A stretch of 13,798 nucleotides of DNA, from positions 1-13,798 of the forward strand of contig JAUVEX010000012.1 in assembly GCA_030594585.1 (NCBI GenBank). Direction: 5' to 3'. The notes beneath the pieces were generated by a model. It was not told the DNA's origin. It saw only the letters and a program-made list of their open reading frames with translations, and did no database searches. Made by a program: the position numbers and the translations under genes. Shown piece by piece: positions 1 to 6,744 of the stretch (position 1 is the first letter of the stretch; each line of letters opens with the position of its first letter). Source of the DNA: an archaeon. GTDB lineage: Archaea > EX4484-52 > B79-G9.

Positions 1-2
1 AT

Positions 3-44
3 TTCTGTTACACATTACAGAATATTCCGTAATACATTACAGAA
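3..44. repeat. Two tandem 20-bp imperfect dyads, 22 bp apart
   Basis: Positions 3-22 and 25-44 each read as an 8-4-8 dyad, half-sites close to TTCTGTAA and TTACAGAA around a 4-nt centre ending ACA. Each has 7 of 8 possible pairs. The 11-mer ACATTACAGAA recurs exactly at 12-22 and 34-44, so the spacing is about two helical turns. The offset also creates a near-perfect palindrome at 14-33 centred on GAATATTC. This looks like a paired binding site for a dimeric regulator or the edge of an iteron-like cluster. It lies directly behind oapC and is cut by the window edge, so its target is unknown. Confidence 0.55.
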
Positions 45-49
45 AAAAC

Positions 50-439
50 CTATTTCTTAACAAGCTTCTCTGCAATGCTTGACAAATCTATCTCATACTT
101 ACCGGCACCAACCTTTATCACAATCGGCCGTTGGTTAAATAGGTTCACAACATCTATCTCGTATTTGCCGGGAGCCACAACGCGCACAGCCTCTAAATCA
201 AGAATAACTGCAGAATCAGCACTTCCGGATACATCTTTTTCTTTCAGTATTTCGCGCACATCTTTCTCTATTTCATCAAGCTCTTTTTTTGAAAGGTTTT
301 CAATATCTTTTTGCGCATTTTTTATCTTAGCATCAGTTACATAAAAGAAAAACTTAGAGCCGCATTTGTCGCACCCTGAAAGAAGGTAATCCGCATCATC
401 AGCATGCACTTTACCGCACGCGGTGCATTTATTTGGCAT
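50..439 (-). CDS. oapC: OapC/ArvC family zinc-ribbon protein (DUF2072)
   Basis: From the ATG at 439 the product is 129 residues. It opens with a zinc ribbon, CTAC at C5/C8 and CDKC at C23/C26. A short lysine- and glutamate-rich helical stretch follows (about 35-65). The C-terminal half has the family signature, LDLEAVRVVAPGKYEIDVVN followed by RPIVIKVGAGKYEID. In haloarchaea the family was named 'origin-associated' because it sits by an orc gene; its biochemical role is not known to me. It is third in oapA-oapB-oapC. A GTG at 484 would overlap the oapB stop and add 15 hydrophobic residues. I prefer 439 because relatives begin just before the first CxxC and an AT-rich box lies about 23 nt upstream. 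Confidence 0.85.
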   Translation of the reverse strand: MPNKCTACGKVHADDADYLLSGCDKCGSKFFFYVTDAKIKNAQKDIENLSKKELDEIEKDVREILKEKDVSGSADSAVILDLEAVRVVAPGKYEIDVVNLFNQRPIVIKVGAGKYEIDLSSIAEKLVKK

Positions 440-455
440 GAATATAATTGAACAG

Positions 456-468
456 AAAAATATTAATA
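456..468 (-). promoter_or_regulatory. Possible TATA box for oapC
   Basis: On the minus strand TATTAATATTTTT is centred about 23 nt before the ATG at 439, a spacing that fits leaderless archaeal transcription. It lies in the 41-bp gap between oapB and oapC. An internal promoter is an inference from spacing only; the gene could equally be read from the oapA promoter. Confidence 0.35.
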
Positions 469-480
469 GATATGCTAAAT

Positions 481-840
481 TCACTTCAAATAAAACATAA
501 GCTCTTGGGGGTCTTTTTTTATCTTTTTTATCATCTCAGCAGGGCCAATCACTGTAAGTCCCCTCTTTTTTCCTAAAAGAAATTCTGCAAGCCTACCCCG
601 CATCTGCGAAAAAAACCCCGCGTCTTCTTCATCAGAAACATCAAAAGACCCTATCTCTATTCCTGAAAAACTATCAGAGACTTCTTCCATTGTCTCTTGT
701 ATCAAATCTGCTTCTTCTTTTGGTGAAAGCTTTGCATCGACGACGACAATGGTGTTTTTTTTCAAATCAGAGAGAATATTCTTAATCCCTATTGATTTAA
801 TTCGTTCGTAAGGCATAAGTTTTATGGAAATGTCTTTCAT
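481..840 (-). CDS. oapB: OapB/ArvB family protein (DUF2073)
   Basis: This is a 119-residue soluble protein of the DUF2073 family, found almost only in archaea beside the OapA GTPase and OapC. Visible family marks are the N-terminal LMPYERI, the LSPKEEADLIQETM helix (about 38-51), the FSGIEIGSF strand and the C-terminal LTVIGPAEMIKKIKKDP. There is no membrane segment and no obvious catalytic residue. The start ATG at 840 overlaps the oapA stop by 4 bp (ATGA), so translation is probably coupled to the GTPase. The conserved linkage suggests it works with OapA, but the molecular function is unknown. Confidence 0.85.
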   Translation of the reverse strand: MKDISIKLMPYERIKSIGIKNILSDLKKNTIVVVDAKLSPKEEADLIQETMEEVSDSFSGIEIGSFDVSDEEDAGFFSQMRGRLAEFLLGKKRGLTVIGPAEMIKKIKKDPQELMFYLK

Positions 841-1481
841 CTCAAAACCTCAAAAAGCCGTTCATAAAGATAATCAATATTTTCTCGCGCCTTGGCAGAG
901 ATACCAATAACTTCATACTGTGGAAATGCATTTCTTATCTCAGTTACATCTGAGGATTTAAGGTCACACTTATTTGCAGCAACAAGTACAGGAATTCCTC
1001 GGGCCTCAAGATTTCCAAGAATTGTGACATTCACCTGATCTACAGGATCCTGTGTCGAATCAAGAACAACAACAACCACATCCATGTTATCAAGCCATTT
1101 TATGGCCTCAATAACGCCCCTGGTTGCCTCTTTTGCTCTGGTTTTTGCATCATGTTTCTTGATTCCTTTTTTTACAAAATCCGCATAATCTATTTTTGTT
1201 GCAATCCCCGGCGTATCCACAAGATTGAATGTAAGCTTTTTCCCGTTGTTCTCAATAACTATTTTGTCTTTTACAATAATCTCTCGCGTCTCATGCGCTA
1301 TACCCGAAACACTGCTCATCTCTTCTCCAAGCCAGTCTTTGCATATTGTATTTGCTAATGTGGACTTCCCTGCATTCGGGGGACCGTAAAGCCCTAATCG
1401 TATGTCTTTCTTCTTTGAAAACAAACCATTTAGAAAAGAGCCAATTTTCTTGTGTATTGACTTTAAGTAACTGACAACCAT
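837..1481 (-). CDS. oapA: OapA: Era-like small GTPase
   Basis: A 214-residue Era/Obg-like GTPase. Motifs from the ATG at 1481: G1 GPPNAGKST at 33-41, a switch I-like AHETRE at 62-67 with the likely G2 threonine T65, G3 DTPG at 89-92, G4 NKCD at 170-173 and G5 SAK at 195-197. A basic, amphipathic N-terminal stretch (about 1-28) precedes the G domain; there is no KH domain as in bacterial Era. It heads the minus-strand oapA-oapB-oapC unit. An AT-rich box centred near 1506 is about 25 nt before the ATG, consistent with a leaderless start. The trio is linked to replication origins in some archaea by gene position only; a direct role in initiation is not established by this sequence. Confidence 0.87.
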   Translation of the reverse strand: MVVSYLKSIHKKIGSFLNGLFSKKKDIRLGLYGPPNAGKSTLANTICKDWLGEEMSSVSGIAHETREIIVKDKIVIENNGKKLTFNLVDTPGIATKIDYADFVKKGIKKHDAKTRAKEATRGVIEAIKWLDNMDVVVVVLDSTQDPVDQVNVTILGNLEARGIPVLVAANKCDLKSSDVTEIRNAFPQYEVIGISAKARENIDYLYERLFEVLR

Positions 1482-1499
1482 TGCTTAAAAGTTATAGCT

Positions 1500-1513
1500 G
1501 AAAGTATTTAATT
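1500..1513. promoter_or_regulatory. AT box shared by oapA and the divergent gene
   Basis: AAAGTATTTAATTC is centred near 1506-1507 in the 54-bp gap between ATGs at 1481 (minus) and 1536 (plus). It is about 25 nt from the former and 29 nt from the latter, so one TATA-like element could place transcription starts close to both start codons. No second box at a suitable distance is evident for either gene. Confidence 0.45.
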
Positions 1514-1535
1514 CTTTCTGTTTTTAATTTATTTG

Positions 1536-2105
1536 ATGAAAAAAATAACAATATATCTTTCAGGTGGAATAAAAAAAGGAAAAAATGATGAAAAAAAGTC
1601 TTGTTTTGGTGAAGCAATCAAGAGTCAAATAAGGGAAAAATTAAAAAACTACGAAATTCGCTTTCTTGATCCCAATGACGCCCCGCCAAATCTTTCTGAT
1701 GCAAAGGCAGTTTTTGGGTGCGATCTTTTAAGGGTAAAATTAAGTGATTTTGTTATTGTGGATGCAAGAGAAAAAAGAGGCGTCGGTGTCGGGCAGGAAA
1801 TGCTTTTCGCAAAACTGAATAAAATTCCGGTAATATCTGTTGCCCCGAAAAATTCCCATTACTTAAGAAAAAATCTTGAATACTTGGGGCAAAAAATAGA
1901 TGAATTCACACACCCATTCATTTTCGGGCCAAGTGATGCCATTGTTGAAAACTTTGAAGATGCGGCAACCCGCATAAAAGACTTTATTGAAAAACCAAAC
2001 ACCGTAAAAGGAATTGAGTTTGTTGATGAATCAATAGAACACTACAAAAACACACAAGCTCCCGCTCACAAAAGCGTAAAAGAAGTTTTAGACGAAAAAT
2101 CATGA
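1536..2105 (+). CDS. Nucleoside 2-deoxyribosyltransferase-like protein
   Basis: A 189-residue soluble protein that looks like the nucleoside 2-deoxyribosyltransferase fold. It has an N-terminal strand ITIYLSGG (4-11), a CDLLRVKLSDFVIVD segment with D63 and D71, and a GVGVGQEM loop whose E88 sits where the family has its catalytic glutamate. A strand, KIPVISV, follows directly. Known members exchange bases on deoxynucleosides or hydrolyse nucleoside monophosphates; the substrate here cannot be read. The C-terminal 50 residues are less typical. A TTG at 1533 is in frame, but the ATG at 1536 fits the upstream AT box better. It lies between oapABC and polB, compatible with a role in nucleotide metabolism or DNA modification. 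A related Rossmann-like hydrolase is the main alternative. Confidence 0.6.
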   Translation: MKKITIYLSGGIKKGKNDEKKSCFGEAIKSQIREKLKNYEIRFLDPNDAPPNLSDAKAVFGCDLLRVKLSDFVIVDAREKRGVGVGQEMLFAKLNKIPVISVAPKNSHYLRKNLEYLGQKIDEFTHPFIFGPSDAIVENFEDAATRIKDFIEKPNTVKGIEFVDESIEHYKNTQAPAHKSVKEVLDEKS

Positions 2106-2184
2106 AATTTTGATGTAATTGATGGATTTCAAGCTTTTTAATTGCTACGGGTCTATACTTTATACGCAATGAAAAAAACATAGA

Positions 2185-2197
2185 TTATTAATTAATT
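2185..2197 (+). promoter_or_regulatory. Probable TATA box for polB
   Basis: TTATTAATTAATT is centred near 2191, 25 nt before the ATG at 2216 and only 16 nt before the one at 2207. This spacing is why I favour 2216 as the polymerase start. A second AT-rich stretch near 2153-2165 is too far away for a leaderless start but could give a short leader. The rest of the 101-bp gap after the upstream gene shows no gene. Confidence 0.45.
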
Positions 2198-2215
2198 CCT
2201 GCGCCAATGTTACTC

Positions 2216-4651
2216 ATGACAGAAAACACAAAAATAATGTTTTTCCAGGCAGACTATGCAATTGAGGACGAAAAACCCATAATACGGCTTTTCGGAAAAA
2301 CAGATACTGACGAATCAATCGCCCTTGTTGACGATTCATTTACACCTTATTTCTATGCCATTCCAACCGACGGCGCGGACGCCAACATTCTACTAGAAAA
2401 AATAAAAAAATTAAGCTTTGTAAACCAAGAAAAAACAATCAAAGTAAAAAACGCAATACTTGTAAAAAAAACAGTTGACGGTATTGAGAAAAAAATACTC
2501 AAAATATACGGAAACGTCCCGAAAAACATACCATACATAAAAGACGAAATAAAAACCTGGGGTTCTATCAAAGACAAAAGGGAATTCGACATCCCGTTTC
2601 ACAAAAGATATTTGGCAGACCAGGAACTTTCCGTTGGTGCATGGTATAAATGCGCGTTTGAAAAAAAAGACATAAATATTGCGGCAGACATCAAAGGAAA
2701 ACTAATTTCAATAAAACCACTAGAATCAAAAAAAGAAAACCTAAAAATTCTTGCATTTGACCTTGAGACAATACAAGATAAAGAAGAAAACATAATAATT
2801 CTTGTATCGATTGTAACAAACAAAGGCTACAAAAAAGCAATCGGTTATGTAAAAGACCACAACAAAGACACAATCATTGTTGGCTCAGAAAAGGCACTCA
2901 TAGAAAAATTAGAACAAATAGTCCAAAAACAAGACCCGGATGTAATTGTTACATACAACGGCGATTCCTTTGATTTTACAGTACTTGAAGCGCGCGCAAA
3001 AAAGCTCAAATGCACCATAAATATGGGGCGCACAAAAAAAGGAACATTTTTCAAAAAACAGGGAATATTTTCAGGTGCATCTGTTGCAGGCAGAAGCCAC
3101 ATAGACCTGTACCGGTTTGTATCACAAATAATGCGGGCAACAATCTCCTCTGAAACAATGACATTGGACAATGTCGCAAATGAGCTTCTGGGACTTAAGA
3201 AAAAAGACATGTCGTGGGAGCAGATAGAAGAATTCTGGAAGAAAAAAAAGAACCTTGGAAAAATATCAGAATACTGCATACATGATTCATACATCACAAT
3301 GAAACTCGCAGAGCATATATTGCCAAACATCTTCGCACTCTCAACACTTACATGCCAGACTGCAGAAGATGTATGCCGCATGTCGTATGGCCGGCTTGTA
3401 GAATCATACGCCATTAAACGCGCAGCAAAGCTAAACATTATTGTCCCCAACAGGCCGACAACAGAAATGATGGGTGAACGAAAATTGCTCGATGCAATTG
3501 AAGGCGCGTTTGTTGTAGAGCCAAAACCCGGCCTTCATGAAAAAATAGCGCTCTTTGATTTTCGCTCGCTATACCCAAGCATTATCGTATCCCACAACAT
3601 AGACCCATTCACAATACACAAAGGCAAATGCAAGGCACCTGTTCCGGGTCTTGATTTCTGTTTTGACACCAAAAAAAAGGGCTTTGTTCCAAAAGTCCTA
3701 AACGAGCTTATTGATGAAAGAATCACACTAAAAAAAGAGCTTAAATCAAAAACCAAAGGCACCACAGAATTCAAAGACGCATACGCAAAACAGTATGCTC
3801 TAAAAACAATTTCAAACGCATTCTACGGGTATCTTGGATTTGCAGGCTCAAGATGGTATAAACGAGAGTGTGCTGAGGCGACAACAGCTTACGGCAGGCA
3901 TTACATCCATAAAATAATTGACATGGCAAAAAAAGACGGATTTGAAACAATCTACGGAGACACAGACAGCATTTTCTTAAAGGCAAAAAACAACAGAAAA
4001 AAACCGGAAAAATTTGCAAAAAAAGTCAACAACACACTTTCAGGTATAATGGAGCTTGAATTTGAAGGCTCGTTTGTCCGGGGCATCTTTGTAGCAAAAA
4101 AAACAGGAATCGGCGGCGCTAAAAAAAGGTACGCCCTCCTTGATGAAAAAGGAAATATCACAATCAGGGGCTTTGAAAAAGTCAGGCGCGATTGGTCACC
4201 ATTAGCAAAAGAAACGCAGGAAAAAGTTTTATCATGGGTACTAAACAACCAAAAAGACAAAGCAGTCGCGTTTGTAAAAAAAGTCATAACTGACTTAAAA
4301 GACAAAAAAATACAAAAAGAAAAGCTTGGTATTTACACGCAGCTAAAAAGAAATATTGATAAGTACGAACAAATTGGCCCTCATGTCGCTGCAGCAAAAA
4401 GAGCAATAGCAAGAGGAGATAAAATACACACCGGACAAACAATACGGTATATCATAACAAATGGTGGCGGACGGATATCAGATAAGGCAGAAATATATGA
4501 ATTTGCCAAAGATTACGACACCGACTACTACATAAACAATCAGGTGCTTCCGGCATCTATGCGAATATTGTCAACTCTTGGTGTGACTGAGGATGAAATT
4601 CTAAACAAGGGAAAACAGAAAGGCCTTTTTAGTTGGGGAACAAAAAAATAA
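2216..4651 (+). CDS. polB: Family-B DNA polymerase with 3'-5' exonuclease
   Basis: An 811-residue replicative DNA polymerase that aligns along its length with Pyrococcus-type PolB. The N-terminal domain keeps the QADYAIEDEKPIIRLF region that contains the uracil-pocket tyrosine in Pyrococcus. Exonuclease motifs: Exo I FDLET (D182, E184), Exo II YNGDSFD (N248, D250), Exo III YCIHD (Y353, D357). Polymerase motifs: A DFRSLYPSII at 448-457, B K530xxxNAFYG and C YGDTDS at 580-585. All catalytic acidic residues are present, so both activities should be intact. The usual NSxYG of motif B reads NAFYG. The tail QKGLFSW resembles the weak PCNA-binding motif at the end of Pyrococcus PolB. No intein is present at motif A, B or C. 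Its end is 12 bp from the convergent cotransporter gene. Confidence 0.95.
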   Translation: MTENTKIMFFQADYAIEDEKPIIRLFGKTDTDESIALVDDSFTPYFYAIPTDGADANILLEKIKKLSFVNQEKTIKVKNAILVKKTVDGIEKKILKIYGNVPKNIPYIKDEIKTWGSIKDKREFDIPFHKRYLADQELSVGAWYKCAFEKKDINIAADIKGKLISIKPLESKKENLKILAFDLETIQDKEENIIILVSIVTNKGYKKAIGYVKDHNKDTIIVGSEKALIEKLEQIVQKQDPDVIVTYNGDSFDFTVLEARAKKLKCTINMGRTKKGTFFKKQGIFSGASVAGRSHIDLYRFVSQIMRATISSETMTLDNVANELLGLKKKDMSWEQIEEFWKKKKNLGKISEYCIHDSYITMKLAEHILPNIFALSTLTCQTAEDVCRMSYGRLVESYAIKRAAKLNIIVPNRPTTEMMGERKLLDAIEGAFVVEPKPGLHEKIALFDFRSLYPSIIVSHNIDPFTIHKGKCKAPVPGLDFCFDTKKKGFVPKVLNELIDERITLKKELKSKTKGTTEFKDAYAKQYALKTISNAFYGYLGFAGSRWYKRECAEATTAYGRHYIHKIIDMAKKDGFETIYGDTDSIFLKAKNNRKKPEKFAKKVNNTLSGIMELEFEGSFVRGIFVAKKTGIGGAKKRYALLDEKGNITIRGFEKVRRDWSPLAKETQEKVLSWVLNNQKDKAVAFVKKVITDLKDKKIQKEKLGIYTQLKRNIDKYEQIGPHVAAAKRAIARGDKIHTGQTIRYIITNGGGRISDKAEIYEFAKDYDTDYYINNQVLPASMRILSTLGVTEDEILNKGKQKGLFSWGTKK
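4642..4651 (-). terminator. Oligo-T run after the cotransporter gene
   Basis: On the minus strand, 12 nt past the TGA at 4664-4666, the sequence reads TTATTTTTTT, an archaeal-type oligo-T terminator candidate. It lies inside the 3' end of polB, so the two convergent transcripts would overlap slightly. Confidence 0.35.
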
Positions 4652-4663
4652 GCCGCAACGACT

Positions 4664-5749
4664 TCAAAGCAAAAAAATAAGAATTGCCGGAATAAGATAA
4701 AACGCCGTAAAAATATATGCAATCGCGTACCTTCTTGAGTGTATTGCTTTATCCGTAAACCATTTTGAAATATTCAAAGGAATAACCCTTAAAGGATAAA
4801 ACACAGCTATGCCAAATGCATTGTAGATAAAATGAGCAAGAGCCACAGTAAGTGCAAAAGAACTCCCCGTTGCAACAGCAGCAAGCATTGCTGTAATTGT
4901 AGTCCCGATATTTGCGCCAAGAACATATGGGTATATTTTTTCAACAGTCAAAAGGCCGACCGCAACAACAGGAACAATCAAAGAAGTTGTAACCGAGCTG
5001 CTCTGGACAAATGCAGTTAATGCAACGCCAAAAACAAACGCCCTTGGCGGATTTTTAAAAATAGAATCTCGAAGGACATCTTTAAATTCTGATTTTGCGA
5101 GTGGTTTTGCAAGGCGCACAAAAATATTAAGTGATACAAAAAGAATTACAATAGATGCCGCAAGCATTAAAAAAGGATTTTTCATAAAAACTGCAGATTC
5201 AAGAAAATTAACCACCGGAGATATAATGAGTGTTAACGGGCTTTTGAATGTTGCGGCATTAGCCCCCACAAACAGGTTTGTCAAAAAGGATGCGCTTTTT
5301 TCAATTGGGTGAAACAAAAGCTCTATCGGGAAAAAGACAGCCAAGGTCATAAGATTAAACACATCGTGCACAACTGCTGCAGAGAATGCCTTTTTGAAAT
5401 AGCCGCCTTTTTTACTATGGCTTAAGGAAACAATAAGATTAGTAACACTTGTTCCCACATTTGCACCCATAATTATAGGAATTGCCGAAGTAATATCTAA
5501 AAGACCTCCCGCAACAAAACCCACAACAATCGCAGTTGTTGATGAAGAACTCTGAATAACGCTGGTTGCAAGAATTCCGACAAAAAGACCGGCAACAGGG
5601 TTTGCGGTGAGCGCAAAAAGGCCTTCTGCAAAATCAATTCCAAAAAACTTAAAAGAATGTCCCATAAGTTTTATACTCACAAGAAATGCGTAAAGAACTA
5701 TGGCAAGAAGCACAAATTTTCTTGCCAGGACTCTTTTTTTGATGTGCAT
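4664..5749 (-). CDS. Na+/phosphate cotransporter family membrane protein (NptA/PF02690 type)
   Basis: A polytopic membrane protein of 361 residues from the ATG at 5749. It has the inverted-duplication signature of Na/Pi cotransporters. The first half has SVIQSSSSTTAIVV followed by GANVGTSVTN; the second has AFVQSSSVTTSLIV followed by GANIGTTITA. The QSSS loops form the substrate and sodium site in characterised relatives. About eight to nine hydrophobic spans are visible and the protein ends in one, so the C-terminal PhoU-like domain of many bacterial NptA proteins is absent. In-frame ATGs exist at 5788 and 5830. I chose 5749 because a TATA-like box at 5770-5783 lies about 27 nt upstream, and the 5830 start would overlap the divergent map gene. 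Phosphate as substrate is inferred from the family. Confidence 0.85.
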   Translation of the reverse strand: MHIKKRVLARKFVLLAIVLYAFLVSIKLMGHSFKFFGIDFAEGLFALTANPVAGLFVGILATSVIQSSSSTTAIVVGFVAGGLLDITSAIPIIMGANVGTSVTNLIVSLSHSKKGGYFKKAFSAAVVHDVFNLMTLAVFFPIELLFHPIEKSASFLTNLFVGANAATFKSPLTLIISPVVNFLESAVFMKNPFLMLAASIVILFVSLNIFVRLAKPLAKSEFKDVLRDSIFKNPPRAFVFGVALTAFVQSSSVTTSLIVPVVAVGLLTVEKIYPYVLGANIGTTITAMLAAVATGSSFALTVALAHFIYNAFGIAVFYPLRVIPLNISKWFTDKAIHSRRYAIAYIFTAFYLIPAILIFLL

Positions 5750-5769
5750 ATGCCTGTCTTTTTTGCAAT

Positions 5770-5783
5770 CCTTTATATATATT
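5770..5783. promoter_or_regulatory. TATA-like box shared by cotransporter and map genes
   Basis: CTTTATATATATTC is nearly self-complementary and lies between divergent ATGs at 5749 (minus, about 27 nt away) and 5811 (plus, about 35 nt away). No other TATA-like sequence exists in the 61-bp gap. One element probably directs both transcripts. Confidence 0.5.
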
Positions 5784-5810
5784 CCCATAAAATGAATATT
5801 GTTGGGTCTT

Positions 5811-6698
5811 ATGGACGAAAAAACATACAATAACTACATAACTGCTGGAAGAATATTGAAAGAAACAAGGGATGAAACAAAAAAATTAGTATCTCCCGGC
5901 GCATCACTTCTTGAAATCGCAGAAAAAACAGAAAGTATCATAAGAAAAAAAGGCGGCTTAGTCGCATTTCCGACAAATATTTCAATAAACGATATTGCAG
6001 CACACTACACACCAAATGAAAATGAAAAAACCGTCTTTGGTGAAAAAGATGTTGTAAAAATAGATATGGGCGTGCATGTAGATGGATATATTGCAGACTC
6101 CGCATACACAGTATGTTTTGACCCGGACAAAAAAGAAATGGTTTCCGTAATTGAAAAAGCACTTGAAAAAGCTCTCTCTCTAGCAACCCCGGGAAGGCCT
6201 GTTTCTGAAATAAGCGAAGTTATTGAGTCTGAAATAACATCTTTTGGTTTCAAGCCGGTAAGCAACCTCACAGGCCACAGGCTTGAGCGATACCAGCTCC
6301 ATACAGGATTTATTATCCCCAATGTGCGGACAGGTATAAAAGAAATCTTAAAAGAGAATGATGTTATTGCAATAGAGCCTTTCTTAACAGATGGTGGGGG
6401 CTCAATAAAAGAAGGCCGTGATGTCCGCATATACATGTTTGAAAAACAGCATCCTGTTCGAATGACCGCGGCAAGGCAGGTGCTGTCCCAATCAAAAGAA
6501 CAATTTTCAGGGCTTCCATTCGCACTGCGCTGGATAAAAAACCCTAGAGGAATTCTTCTTAACCGTGCAATCCGGGAACTTGTTTCTGTTGGTGCTATTT
6601 ACGAATACAACGTATTAAAAGAAATTCTGGGAGGGACTGTAACTCAGGCAGAGCACACAGTTATTGTAAAAGACAAGCCCGTAATAACCACCAGATAA
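5811..6698 (+). CDS. map: Type II methionyl aminopeptidase
   Basis: A 295-residue cytosolic metalloprotease that removes the initiator methionine from new proteins. The five metal ligands fall where expected for the archaeal type II enzyme: D85 and D96 in KIDMGVHVDGYIADSAYTV, H156 in NLTGHRLERY, E189 in AIEPF and E281 in QAEHT. The catalytic histidine of AAHYTP is H65. The length matches the Pyrococcus enzyme almost exactly, and the insert near 200-260 that defines type II is present. The ATG at 5811 is preferred to a TTG at 5799 because it begins the family alignment and suits the upstream TATA box. Confidence 0.95.
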   Translation: MDEKTYNNYITAGRILKETRDETKKLVSPGASLLEIAEKTESIIRKKGGLVAFPTNISINDIAAHYTPNENEKTVFGEKDVVKIDMGVHVDGYIADSAYTVCFDPDKKEMVSVIEKALEKALSLATPGRPVSEISEVIESEITSFGFKPVSNLTGHRLERYQLHTGFIIPNVRTGIKEILKENDVIAIEPFLTDGGGSIKEGRDVRIYMFEKQHPVRMTAARQVLSQSKEQFSGLPFALRWIKNPRGILLNRAIRELVSVGAIYEYNVLKEILGGTVTQAEHTVIVKDKPVITTR

Positions 6699-6714
6699 CA
6701 TAAAATGATGTAAG

Positions 6715-6727
6715 TTATATATTTATT
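6715..6727 (+). promoter_or_regulatory. TATA box for the DUF373 gene
   Basis: TTATATATTTATT is centred 25 nt before the ATG at 6745, predicting a leaderless message. An out-of-frame ATG at 6729 would precede the predicted transcript start and is probably not used. Confidence 0.5.
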
Positions 6728-6744
6728 CATGCCCAAAAACATCT

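Noticed and set aside
440..484. Hydrophobic 15-residue N-terminal extension of OapC from a GTG at 484
   Set aside because: The family starts just before the first CxxC, the extension would put a membrane-like segment on a cytosolic zinc-ribbon protein, and the ATG at 439 has a suitable AT box. The GTG-stop overlap is noted but not convincing.
2106..2206. Possible small RNA or short ORF in the gap before polB
   Set aside because: No stable stem or conserved RNA motif is evident; a 16-codon ATG frame there has no support. Only promoter-like AT boxes can be argued.
2845..3450. Long 201-codon minus-strand frame inside polB
   Set aside because: It lies wholly within the polymerase, has no recognisable domain and has the composition expected of an antisense shadow.
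2216..4651. Intein in polB
   Set aside because: Motifs A, B and C are uninterrupted and the length, 811 residues, is normal.
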